The position numbers were made by a program, and so were the translations under genes. Below the pieces are notes generated by a model. That model searched no databases and was not told where the DNA came from. It saw nothing but the letters and a program-made list of their open reading frames with translations. A DNA stretch of 41,531 bases from an uncultured Mycoplasmatota bacterium (lineage in GTDB: Bacteria; Bacillota_I; Bacilli_A; RF39; UBA660), in contig URLV01000010.1 of NCBI GenBank assembly GCA_900548725.1, positions 1 to 41,531 of the forward strand, given 5' to 3'. The number at the start of each line of letters is the position of its first letter. The first letter of the stretch is position 1. Of this stretch, positions 25,583-32,697 are shown piece after piece.

Positions 25583-26195
25583 ATTTTATTTTTTTAACTT
25601 TCTTTAGTTCATCATAATAAATTATATCAGCAGCAGTCATATATGGAATTAACCAAAAGTATAATATTCCTAAAGTAAATACACCTAATATAATCCAACC
25701 AATAAAACTTAATTGGAATACAAAATAATCTGCTTTATAACCATTCATCAATTCTTTACTTTTCTTTATACAACTAGCTCCATCATGTTCTCCATCAATA
25801 AAGATATATGGTGCCATTTTATATGAAATAGCAGCTATTATACCAGGTATAATAAATAATAATGTCCATAAAGTAGTAAATATACCAATTAATAAAAACA
25901 TAACAAATATACCACCAAATAAATTATACCATTTAGTTATTTCAGCCATTTCTACACTTTTACCTCTTACTAATTTCATATAATAAGATAATAAACCAAC
26001 AGTAATAGGTAACATCGCAACTTCTAAAATAACGTTTAATATCTCACCAACCGAACTATCTTCACCAAAAGCAAATCCAATTATTCCTCCTATTAGTCCA
26101 GCAATTAAACTAACTAATAAACTAGGCGCTATAAAAGTCCATATTCTACCTTTAATAGTTTCCTTTGCTCTCTCTTTAATTTTTACTCTATCCAT
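25581..26195 (-). CDS. DUF975-family membrane protein
   Basis: This 204-residue protein begins with a basic amphipathic helix, RVKIKERAKETIKGRIWTF, the characteristic opening of DUF975. Four to five membrane helices follow, with PGIIAAISYKMAPYIFID near residue 118-135 and KKSKELMNGYKADYF near 145-159, both typical of the family. Function is unknown; the related domains are found in many Firmicutes, sometimes linked to membrane or envelope upkeep. It is a single-gene unit between two terminators. Confidence 0.85.
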   Translation of the reverse strand: MDRVKIKERAKETIKGRIWTFIAPSLLVSLIAGLIGGIIGFAFGEDSSVGEILNVILEVAMLPITVGLLSYYMKLVRGKSVEMAEITKWYNLFGGIFVMFLLIGIFTTLWTLLFIIPGIIAAISYKMAPYIFIDGEHDGASCIKKSKELMNGYKADYFVFQLSFIGWIILGVFTLGILYFWLIPYMTAADIIYYDELKKVKKIK

Positions 26196-26246
26196 TCGTT
26201 ATACTCCTTCCTAATATAATTATATTATTATCACTTAATTTATACA

Positions 26247-26278
26247 AGAAAAAAGTACCAAATTAAATTGATACTTTA
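26247..26278 (-). terminator. Terminator after the YfcC-like gene
   Basis: On the minus strand AAAGTATCAA pairs with TTGGTACTTT (one G-U pair), followed by six Ts. Confidence 0.8.
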
Positions 26279-26282
26279 AATA

Positions 26283-27761
26283 CTATTTTATAATGAAAGC
26301 CATTACTATAATAACTACTAACATAGCTACTAAGAACTTCCAAATATATTTCATCCAATCTTTATATGGAATATCTAAATAACTTAAACCAACTAATAAC
26401 ATAGCACTAGATGGAGCAACAAATGAAGCTAAACCATATGTAGATTGTAAAATCATTGAAACAACGCTTAAATTACTTGCATATTTAGTAGTAAAGAATG
26501 AATATACTAAATTAACTGTATATTGATATTCACTAGTAAATAATCCTGTAATTAAACCAGATATTGTAGTAGTAAATACATTAAATTTAGAACCTAATAT
26601 CTTACCAATTACTGTTGGAATAACTGGATACATTACAGCAAATTCAAGTATTACATAAGCAAGTAATAATACAACAACTAATTTACTAGCTTTCTTAAAT
26701 CCTTCAGCAAAAGATTCAATAGTATCATTAATACTTACTTTATAACAAATTTGAAGAATTATTATAGCTAATACCATAACTACTTGAACACCAAATATAT
26801 CCCAAGAACCAAATTCATTTACATTACCAAGTAGATATCCAAAAATAGTATGTCCAAATACTTTAGCACCAGTGACCCATTCAGTTGCTTTAGTAAACCA
26901 TTGAACTTTAAATACACTAGTCCATGGTAAGTAAGCAAGAATAACTGTTATTATAGCTAAAACACCAACTATAATTAAAGGAATAGTATTTGCTTTTTCA
27001 CTATCTTTTACTTTATTAGCAAATAAATCAGTTTCAGCTTTTACTTCAACTACTTCTTCTTTTTTAGTTTCTGACTTAGTATTCTTATTCTTACTATCTT
27101 TCTTAGTTTCTTTTTTACTAGATACTTTATTATCTTTCTTAGCATTTAATAAATATCTAACATTAAATAAACTATAAATAGCAAAAGCTAAAACAAATAA
27201 TATTATTTTTTCTAATAAATGAGTAGTATAACTTTGGCTCAAATATTGAACATTCATTCCCATAACTTTAGCACTTATAGTAGAACCTAATATACCTACT
27301 AGCATAGCACCAAATGTCATAACAAATGAACTAATCTTATTCATATTTAATTTAGAACAAATAGTAATTACAAATGGCATAAATGCAACTAATATTAAAT
27401 ATTCATTTAACATACTTGCAAGTGCAGCAAATAAGAAACTAACTATTAAAGAGAATAATATTTCTTTTCCTTTCCATCTTTTACTAATCTTGTCAGTTAA
27501 CTTTTGATAAGCTCCAAGTTTAGATAAGAATTGATAAAATGCACCAGTAACAAATAAGAAAGTAACAAGTACTGTAAAGTAATACATTCCTAAAAGTCCA
27601 TAAGTCACAAAATCAAATAAACCTATTCTTGTAATTTCAGCTTTAGTTAACTCACCAGCATTAAAATAACCTTGAGGAATAATCCATGTTAATAATAAAG
27701 TAAAGATTATCATACATAAAGCTATTTTAACTAAATCGTGTTTTTCAAAAAACTTTTTCAT
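26283..27761 (-). CDS. YfcC/DcuC-type membrane transporter
   Basis: This protein of about 492 residues has about twelve membrane helices. The opening KIALCMIIFTLLLTWIIPQGYF (read in parts) with the IIPQGYF end matches the first helix of the YfcC/DcuC (PF03606-like) family, whose members carry basic amino acids, peptides or C4-dicarboxylates. Re-entrant-like loops occur around residues 110-160 and 390-470 (SEYQYTVNL, APSSAMLLVG), as expected for an ion-transporter fold. The central cytoplasmic loop (about 212-256) is a low-complexity run of Lys, Glu, Ser and Thr, longer than usual. Substrate not assignable. Start at the second of two ATGs behind GAGGAGG. Confidence 0.8.
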   Translation of the reverse strand: MKKFFEKHDLVKIALCMIIFTLLLTWIIPQGYFNAGELTKAEITRIGLFDFVTYGLLGMYYFTVLVTFLFVTGAFYQFLSKLGAYQKLTDKISKRWKGKEILFSLIVSFLFAALASMLNEYLILVAFMPFVITICSKLNMNKISSFVMTFGAMLVGILGSTISAKVMGMNVQYLSQSYTTHLLEKIILFVLAFAIYSLFNVRYLLNAKKDNKVSSKKETKKDSKNKNTKSETKKEEVVEVKAETDLFANKVKDSEKANTIPLIIVGVLAIITVILAYLPWTSVFKVQWFTKATEWVTGAKVFGHTIFGYLLGNVNEFGSWDIFGVQVVMVLAIIILQICYKVSINDTIESFAEGFKKASKLVVVLLLAYVILEFAVMYPVIPTVIGKILGSKFNVFTTTISGLITGLFTSEYQYTVNLVYSFFTTKYASNLSVVSMILQSTYGLASFVAPSSAMLLVGLSYLDIPYKDWMKYIWKFLVAMLVVIIVMAFIIK

Positions 27762-27781
27762 CATCTAACCTCCTCAAGATA

Positions 27782-27808
27782 ATTATAGCATAAAATAACA
27801 GAATACAA
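27782..27808 (-). promoter_or_regulatory. Promoter of the YfcC-like gene
   Basis: On the minus strand TTGTAT (27808-27803) and TATAAT (27787-27782) are 15 bases apart; TG one base before the -10 makes it an extended -10, which can make up for the short spacer. Confidence 0.6.
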
Positions 27809-27904
27809 GCGTTTTTCTCCAAAATTTCACAATTTTTTCAAGAAATTTAAAAATTTCGTTTCATTTTAACCTATACTTATATTAATAAAAATCACATCAA
27901 ATTA

Positions 27905-27942
27905 AAAAGTAGATTAATTTTTAATTTTTGAAATCTACTTTT
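27905..27942 (-). terminator. Terminator after the membrane/leucine-rich operon
   Basis: AAAAGTAGATT (27905-27915) pairs with AATCTACTTTT (27932-27942). On the minus strand a T run follows. It lies about 90 bases after the stop at 28029. The rest of 27809-28028 shows nothing I can name. Confidence 0.75.
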
Positions 27943-28028
27943 ATATACATCATTCTTTAAAATCACAAACTATACAAACTATATATAATAATATAAAATA
28001 AACCACTTTTATTTATTAATTTTATTCT

Positions 28029-29309
28029 TCATAAATCGCTTCTATAATTAAATTTTACCTTATTAATCAAAATATCATTATTATAAAACTCTACATATTT
28101 TCCATCCAATACATTATCAATATTCTTCACTTCATTTCCATAATAATCAACTATTTTATATGTTATATTCTTAATATTTAATTCTTTAACTAAAGTATTT
28201 TCAGGAATATCAATTGAAGAATGCTCTAATCTTATATATTGATTACTATTTAAAGAAAATTCTATATCATTAAAATTTATTTTTTTGAATTTTACATAAT
28301 TATCACTATTTATAATTTCATAGAAACTTTTTGTACCTTTATAAATAAGATTATTTACAGCCTTTATATTGCATTCTTTTATATTTAAATTGTTTTCTAA
28401 CAAAACATTATTTACTTCAGAAAGTATATCTAAATCATATAGTTTAGAATTATTAATTATTTGTATATCATTTACATTAGAATAATTAATTTCAACATCT
28501 TTTAACATATTCATATTTAATATTTTCAAATCATTTATTTCGCTATTATTTATAGAAATTTTATTAATACTATTTTGTAAATTTAAATTATTAATATTAG
28601 ATTTATCAATAATAAGTTTTTCCAAATAACTATTATCTAAAATTATATCACCTTTAAAATTTTTAAAAGTTAAACTTGTCAAATTACTTATTTTTTTTAA
28701 GTCATTGTCATTAACATAAACATCTGTTTCCAAACTATTTATCTTTCTTAATTCTTTGCTACTTAAAGAATTAAAATAACTTTTAGGTTTATTAGAATAT
28801 CCATCTATCAATAAAATTTGTAATTCTTTTGATGAAAAATCTGTAGTACCAAATTTTAGAAATAAAAATTTATTTAAACTGGTAGGATAAAATATATTTG
28901 TAATAACAAATAGAAAAATAATATAACTAGCAATTAATACATATTTCCATTTTTTCAATAGAATTCTATTCTTTAAAATAAATCTTTTTGAAATAAAATA
29001 TGAAATTATTTTTAAAACCGACAAAATTAATGATAAAGAATAATTACCTATCGCAACAAAAAAGCTATAAAATAAAAGATAAACAATTAAACAAAATAAA
29101 TCATAATTTAAAATAATTTTATTAAAGTTTTCTTTTGTATGAAATAAACTTTTTGTTGTACAAATAGCAAAAATCTCTGCAAAAAAATGTAAAGTACCAG
29201 CAATAAACAATATAAAGTTAGTAATTTCATCTTCACTTAACAACAAAATTAAATACGGAATAACAAAACTATAAAGAAACAAAAGAAATACAAAAATAAA
29301 TTTTTTCAT
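28029..29309 (-). CDS. Membrane protein with leucine-rich/beta-helix-like C-terminal domain (paralogue 2)
   Basis: This 426-residue protein has about five membrane helices (to about residue 145), then a soluble part. From about 190 it shows short repeats of about 20-22 residues rich in Leu, Ile and Asn (for instance LEKLIIDKSNINNLNLQN, LKDVEINYSNVNDIQI), like an irregular leucine-rich or right-handed beta-helix fold. The junction LFLKFGTTDFSSKELQ and the following SLSSKELRKINSLE are nearly the same as in the next gene upstream, so the two arose by tandem duplication. This copy has lost the zinc ribbons. The soluble domain probably lies outside the cell. Function unknown. Confidence 0.7.
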   Translation of the reverse strand: MKKFIFVFLLFLYSFVIPYLILLLSEDEITNFILFIAGTLHFFAEIFAICTTKSLFHTKENFNKIILNYDLFCLIVYLLFYSFFVAIGNYSLSLILSVLKIISYFISKRFILKNRILLKKWKYVLIASYIIFLFVITNIFYPTSLNKFLFLKFGTTDFSSKELQILLIDGYSNKPKSYFNSLSSKELRKINSLETDVYVNDNDLKKISNLTSLTFKNFKGDIILDNSYLEKLIIDKSNINNLNLQNSINKISINNSEINDLKILNMNMLKDVEINYSNVNDIQIINNSKLYDLDILSEVNNVLLENNLNIKECNIKAVNNLIYKGTKSFYEIINSDNYVKFKKINFNDIEFSLNSNQYIRLEHSSIDIPENTLVKELNIKNITYKIVDYYGNEVKNIDNVLDGKYVEFYNNDILINKVKFNYRSDL

Positions 29310-29317
29310 AAATTAAT

Positions 29318-30766
29318 TCACACCCTAACATCTAAATTACCTCTAAATAACAAGTTATCATCAACATCATATATTAAAATATAACCATAAAATTTATCAT
29401 CTAACACATAATCCCCAGTAATTTCAACACCATCACTATTTTTTAAAATTATTTTTAAATTATCACCTTTTATATTTGAAACGTTCATAAAATCATATAA
29501 AGTGACTTGTTTACTTTTCAAATTTACACACATTACATTATCATTACTCAAATATATACTTTTATTTCCAAACAATAATTTATTGAAACAAGAATTTTTT
29601 GAACGATAAGATATCAATGAATTATCATTTAAGTCAAAAAAATTATCATTAAAATATATGTTTTTAGCAGAAACACTATAGCTTTTTATATTTTTATCAG
29701 ATAAATTTAATTCATCTAAAAGAGAATATACAATCAATTCTTCTAAATTAGAATTAGAAGGAAGTTTTAAAGATTTTAAATTCTTAGAAAAAATATCTAG
29801 AATATTTAATTTTTCTAAATTACTAAAATCTAAATCACTACTTATAATTGCTCTATCGCTTATAGAAAGTTCAGTCAAATTAGAGAGTTTTTTTATATCA
29901 TCATTTGAAAAAGAATCATCAATGTATAAATTATCTATCATATTCAATTCTTTATTACTAAGTTTATGAAAATAATTAACTTTTTTATTATTAATTTTAT
30001 TATATTTATCAATTAAATACATATAAGTTTCTTTTGATGAAAAATCTGTTTTTCCAAATTTTAAAAATAATTTTTTATTTAAAGTAGTTGGCATTATAAA
30101 AATACCAATTAATAATACAACTAAAGCCGTACCCGAATATATATATAAAGTTTTTTTACTAAAACCCATTTTTTCTTTAATCAATAATTTTCTTGATAAA
30201 ATCCAATCAACAACTTTTAAACTACCAAATAACTTTAAAACGATTTGAGCAGAACTTACACTATAAAATAATAAACCAAATATAATTATAATCAATGATA
30301 TATATAAACTTACTAAATTATATTTTTTCAAATTACAAACGTTTCTAACTAATAATTTAGTAAATAGTGTTGATAAAAATATTGAAGCCAAAAAAGAAAG
30401 CATTCCTAAAATTAACAAAATTAATAAAAACATATTATTTTCAATAAAAGTTATCCCATAATTATCCTCAATTAAAGATAAAATAAAGATAATTGTTAAA
30501 GGTATAACAAAAGTAAAAATAATACTAAATATAGAAAAAATAATACAATTAAGTTTCTTGTTGACATTTATATTAGTTTTATTTTTTTCATCTACTAAAT
30601 CACTTGCATTTAAGTTAAAACCACAATTCAAACATTTATTCAAACGACTTTCATTTAAATAACCACATTTTTTACATTTTAATTTTTTACTAGATAAATT
30701 TTTTCCGCATTTTTCACAAACAACAGCACTAGATTTATTTTCAAATCCACAATTATTACATAACAC
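29318..30766 (-). CDS. Double zinc-ribbon membrane protein with leucine-rich-like domain (paralogue 1)
   Basis: This protein of about 482 residues has three CxxC-type half sites forming two zinc ribbons (CNNC, CEKC, CKKC, CLNC within the first 50 residues). Five to six membrane helices (to about 220) and an extracellular-looking domain with Leu/Asn-rich repeats (about 270-400) follow. It shares LFLKFGKTDFSSKE and the KELNMIDNL region with its neighbour. The start is taken as GTG at 30766: AGAGGTG lies six bases before it and this makes the protein begin directly at the zinc ribbon (MLCNNCGF), as such proteins usually do. The more upstream ATG would overlap the ribosome site. Confidence 0.72.
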   Translation of the reverse strand: MLCNNCGFENKSSAVVCEKCGKNLSSKKLKCKKCGYLNESRLNKCLNCGFNLNASDLVDEKNKTNINVNKKLNCIIFSIFSIIFTFVIPLTIIFILSLIEDNYGITFIENNMFLLILLILGMLSFLASIFLSTLFTKLLVRNVCNLKKYNLVSLYISLIIIIFGLLFYSVSSAQIVLKLFGSLKVVDWILSRKLLIKEKMGFSKKTLYIYSGTALVVLLIGIFIMPTTLNKKLFLKFGKTDFSSKETYMYLIDKYNKINNKKVNYFHKLSNKELNMIDNLYIDDSFSNDDIKKLSNLTELSISDRAIISSDLDFSNLEKLNILDIFSKNLKSLKLPSNSNLEELIVYSLLDELNLSDKNIKSYSVSAKNIYFNDNFFDLNDNSLISYRSKNSCFNKLLFGNKSIYLSNDNVMCVNLKSKQVTLYDFMNVSNIKGDNLKIILKNSDGVEITGDYVLDDKFYGYILIYDVDDNLLFRGNLDVRV

Positions 30767-30853
30767 AATAAACACCTCTTTCATTTTATATAAATAATTA
30801 CATCAAACTAACACTTATATTTCACAACTACACCTACTTTCTACTACTATATA

Positions 30854-30895
30854 AGTATATCATAAAAAAAGAAAAATGTCTTACACTGTGTAAGA
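30854..30895. promoter_or_regulatory. Palindrome and minus promoter between divergent genes
   Basis: TCTTACA-CTG-TGTAAGA (30879-30895) is a perfect seven-base inverted repeat. It covers the -35 region of a minus-strand promoter whose -10 TATACT is at 30859-30854, and lies 45 bases before the XRE start. It probably binds the XRE protein. Read on the plus strand it is also followed by eight Ts and could act as a terminator, but no plus-strand transcript is expected to arrive there. Confidence 0.5.
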
Positions 30896-30939
30896 GTTTT
30901 TTTAAATTTTTTGAAACATAATAATATTAGGTGATAAAT

Positions 30940-31257
30940 ATGAGAAATAATAAAGAAGAATTTAGTATATCAAAATCCAAAATTGATATGACTAATTTAA
31001 AGATAATTAGAAATAAAAAAGGTTATTCACAAGTTAAATTGCAACATCTAGTAGGAGTAAGTTCTTCATCAATAGAAGCTTATGAACAAAAAGTAAGAAT
31101 TCCATCATTGCCAATTGCATACAGACTTAGTGAAGTATTAGGATGCTCAATAGATTTTTTAGTAGGGAAATCAAATGAAATTGATAAATATTATTTATTA
31201 TCAGAAAAAGACAAACAAGAAGTAATTAATTTAATAAACCGTTTATATAAAAAATAA
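30940..31257 (+). CDS. XRE-family transcriptional regulator (about 105 aa)
   Basis: This protein has an N-terminal arm of about 20 residues, a Cro/CI helix-turn-helix (about 22-72; IRNKKGYSQVKLQHLVGVS, then SSIEAYEQKVRIPSL, with the usual DFLVGKS ending) and a short charged C-terminal helix ending VINLINRLYKK. The ATG at 30940 has AGGTG six bases upstream; a GTG nine bases earlier overlaps that site. It stands alone with its own terminator. The last 60 bases and the terminator are repeated, in decayed form, at 32612-32697 on the far side of the nuclease cassette. It is a natural candidate to control the divergent 30766 gene. Confidence 0.88.
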   Translation: MRNNKEEFSISKSKIDMTNLKIIRNKKGYSQVKLQHLVGVSSSSIEAYEQKVRIPSLPIAYRLSEVLGCSIDFLVGKSNEIDKYYLLSEKDKQEVINLINRLYKK

Positions 31258-31283
31258 CGACTTAGCAAAAAATCGTTATTTTT
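31196..31283 (+). repeat. Left copy of an imperfect direct repeat (XRE 3' end plus terminator)
   Basis: The stretch from the last 20 codons of the XRE gene through its terminator matches 32611-32695 closely: AGTAATTAATTTAATAA, ATATAAAAAATAACGACTTA and ATCGTTATTTT are shared, with scattered changes in the first part. The two copies bracket 31284-32610, which holds the RNA and nuclease cassette. Confidence 0.85.
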
Positions 31284-31287
31284 ATTT
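31253..31287 (+). terminator. Terminator of the XRE gene
   Basis: AATAACGA (31253-31260) pairs with TCGTTATT (31273-31280), followed by a T-rich tail. It overlaps the stop codon. Beyond it, 31288-31684 is AT-rich with no convincing gene: I see only a seven-base inverted repeat (ATACGGA at 31451, TCCGTAT at 31472) and possible debris of a minus-strand reading frame. Confidence 0.8.
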
Positions 31288-31684
31288 CATTAAATAATAG
31301 TTTTAATTCAATCCAACTTTCAACAACATTTTTTAAACATTCATATTTTCATTAACCAAACTATCCAAATATTTTTCATAATTTCTATACTACTTTTATG
31401 ATAAAATTATCATTTGTTATAAAATCATAATTTCATTACTTTGTACATTCATACGGACATTATAGCATTTATCCGTATCATTATAAAAACATATAACCAA
31501 ACTCCTATATGCATTAAAACACTACAACAAAACATTTTGTAAGAAAATTAAATTAAGATAATAAATTTAATTCGAATTAATAAAAAATTTTTTACCATTG
31601 ATTCAAATACCATTTTAATATATAATATAATTAAATTAATTTTGATATTAAAAAAATAATGGTTTTAACATGCAAAAAAATATG

Positions 31685-31713
31685 TTGACAAACCAAATTA
31701 TATTGTTTATAAT
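31685..31713 (+). promoter_or_regulatory. Consensus sigma-A promoter upstream of the RNA-nuclease cassette
   Basis: TTGACA (31685-31690) and TATAAT (31708-31713) are both perfect and exactly 17 bases apart. This is the best promoter in the window. Transcription would start near 31720 and read through the palindrome at 31749-31780 into the structured RNA. Confidence 0.8.
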
Positions 31714-31748
31714 AAGTTCACTAAATTAGTTATTGCATTTGTTTACAT

Positions 31749-31780
31749 TTACATAACATATTGTATAACAATTTATGTAA
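31749..31780. promoter_or_regulatory. Inverted repeat between the two cassette promoters
   Basis: TTACATAA (31749-31756) and TTATGTAA (31773-31780) are perfect eight-base arms, and inside them TTGT (31761-31764) and ACAA (31768-31771) also pair. It may be an operator that tunes the cassette, or a hairpin in the longer transcript. Confidence 0.5.
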
Positions 31781-31800
31781 TATATTATGCAAAATAGTAG

Positions 31801-31806
31801 TATAAT
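31801..31806 (+). promoter_or_regulatory. -10 element directly before the structured RNA
   Basis: TATAAT, with a poor -35 (possibly TGTAAT at 31776-31781, 19 bases away). Transcription would begin at about 31813, so that the RNA starts with the GGGA strand of its pseudoknot. Confidence 0.55.
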
Positions 31807-31812
31807 ATTAAT

Positions 31813-31940
31813 GACGGGAGTTGGTAGTCCCAGCCTAGCTTCGGCGGCCTTTATGGTAAAACAAAAAATTGGAGAACACTTTGCCTAATACTGATTAGGC
31901 TTCTACCAAAGAACTTATCTTTTTGTGGTAAGTTCTTTTC
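31813..31940 (+). ncRNA. Structured pseudoknot-capable RNA upstream of the nuclease gene (possible RNA antitoxin or switch)
   Basis: Within about 125 bases the following pairings are visible. GGGA (31816-31819) pairs with UCCC (31828-31831). The loop of this hairpin, UUGGUAG (31821-31827), is perfectly complementary to CUACCAA (31903-31909), giving an H-type pseudoknot. Between these are a hairpin GCC-UA-GC-UUCG-GC-GGC (31833-31848) with a C(UUCG)G tetraloop and a two-base bulge, an A-rich single-stranded linker (31851-31882), and a perfect seven-pair hairpin GCCUAAU/AUUAGGC (31883-31900). The RNA then runs into an intrinsic terminator. GC-rich stems in such AT-rich surroundings argue that the fold is selected. 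I do not recognise an Rfam family. A role as a type III-like antitoxin is inferred from its place before the nuclease gene. Confidence 0.7.
31908..31939 (+). terminator. Intrinsic terminator between the RNA and the nuclease gene
   Basis: AAAGAACTTA (31908-31917) pairs with TAAGTTCTTT (31929-31938), followed by UUUUC. It ends 19 bases before the start codon, so most transcripts should stop here and only read-through would express the protein. Its 5' arm overlaps the pseudoknot strand CUACCAA by two bases, so the two structures may compete. Confidence 0.8.
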
Positions 31941-31958
31941 AATTTAGGAGGCAAATAG

Positions 31959-32540
31959 ATGGTAGAAACATTAATTGATACATTTGAAGAACTAAAAAAA
32001 TATATTTTTATTATTAATCGAAATGACAAAGATATAATGATTGTAAAATTTCAAAATAGTAATTTTTATCATTTAGTCGGCTTACATAAAATAAAAAATT
32101 TTGATAATTACTTTCCAAATTATATAAAATCCAAGGATAAGCAATATAAATATATTAAAAAGAACACAAAAAAATTTAACAACATTTTAGAAAATCAACT
32201 AAAAGAAAAAGACACATTATCTTTAAGAGTAAAAACATTTTCAAATATATTAGATTTATTAAAAAACAATAATGCATCTCTTTACAATTTAAAACCTAAA
32301 ACTCAATATTCCTTATATGATGGAGACTATGGACTTATGAAAATGTATGAAAAAGACATATGTTGCTTGTTAGGATTAAAAGTTGACGAAAAGAATAATA
32401 ATATCACTAATTGTATACCAAATAGTTGGATGGCTAGTAAACGTATAAATAAACTAGTAGAATTTAAAAGACCAATTTTCATAAAAAATATCTCTTATAT
32501 ACCCATGTCATTATATAACCCCGATGAAATTCTTTTTTAA
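31959..32540 (+). CDS. PBECR4-like (BECR-fold) nuclease, candidate toxin
   Basis: This 193-residue soluble protein has no signal peptide. Residues 24-43 (an IMIVKF strand, then NFYHLVGLH) match the core of PBECR4-type domains, one of the Barnase-EndoU-ColicinE5/D-RelE nuclease groups; H38 and H43 are candidate active-site residues, along with R90 in the following helix. A polar central part (about 50-110) and a beta-rich C terminus follow (FKRPIFIKNISYIPMSLY). The start has a perfect AGGAGG seven bases upstream. It lies directly after a structured RNA and terminator and has its own terminator at 32551-32590. Family members are found on phages and mobile elements and as toxins; here, RNase toxin held in check by the upstream RNA is the inferred role. 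The fold match is by eye only. Confidence 0.65.
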   Translation: MVETLIDTFEELKKYIFIINRNDKDIMIVKFQNSNFYHLVGLHKIKNFDNYFPNYIKSKDKQYKYIKKNTKKFNNILENQLKEKDTLSLRVKTFSNILDLLKNNNASLYNLKPKTQYSLYDGDYGLMKMYEKDICCLLGLKVDEKNNNITNCIPNSWMASKRINKLVEFKRPIFIKNISYIPMSLYNPDEILF

Positions 32541-32550
32541 TAATACCAGT

Positions 32551-32590
32551 AAAATCTTCATGTATCATTGTAATACTAGAAGATTTTTTT
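32551..32590 (+). terminator. Terminator of the nuclease cassette
   Basis: AAAATCTTC (32551-32559) pairs with GAAGATTTT (32579-32587), with an inner GTAT/ATAC pairing, then a T run. It closes the RNA-nuclease unit. Confidence 0.8.
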
Positions 32591-32611
32591 ATTTAAGAAC
32601 ATAAAAATAAT

Positions 32612-32677
32612 TTTTTAGCAAAAAAGTAAACAAGAGTAATTAATTTAATAAGCAAATTATATAAAAAATAACGACTT
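32612..32677 (+). pseudogene. Decayed 3' end of an XRE-type gene
   Basis: In frame the remnant reads LAKK, stop, TRVINLISKLYKK, stop, against LSEKDKQEVINLINRLYKK at the end of the XRE gene at 30940-31257. Only the last 20 or so codons remain and they hold an internal TAA, so it is not translated. It is either the leftover of a second XRE copy or a duplication made when the cassette was inserted. Confidence 0.75.
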
Positions 32678-32697
32678 ATCAAAAATCGTTATTTTCA
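32667..32697. terminator. Bidirectional terminator, right copy of the direct repeat
   Basis: AATAACGA (32667-32674) pairs with TCGTTATT (32686-32693). It is the twin of the XRE terminator at 31253-31287. It now overlaps the last codons and the TGA of the minus-strand gene at 32679-33245, so that gene uses it as its own end. Confidence 0.7.

Noticed and set aside
31451..31478. Inverted repeat ATACGGA/TCCGTAT as a terminator or attachment site
   Set aside because: It has a 14-base loop, no T tract and no matching copy elsewhere in the window.
31813..31940. Fluoride-riboswitch-like layout (5' hairpin whose loop pairs with a strand before a terminator)
   Set aside because: The topology is similar but the conserved UGAUG and other invariant bases of that class are missing, and the gene downstream is not a fluoride channel or related enzyme.
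31959..32540. Assignment of the protein as ToxN, CptN or TenpN
   Set aside because: It lacks their sequence features such as the N-terminal YxxxxxYxxYL segment, and the RNA upstream is not a tandem repeat array.
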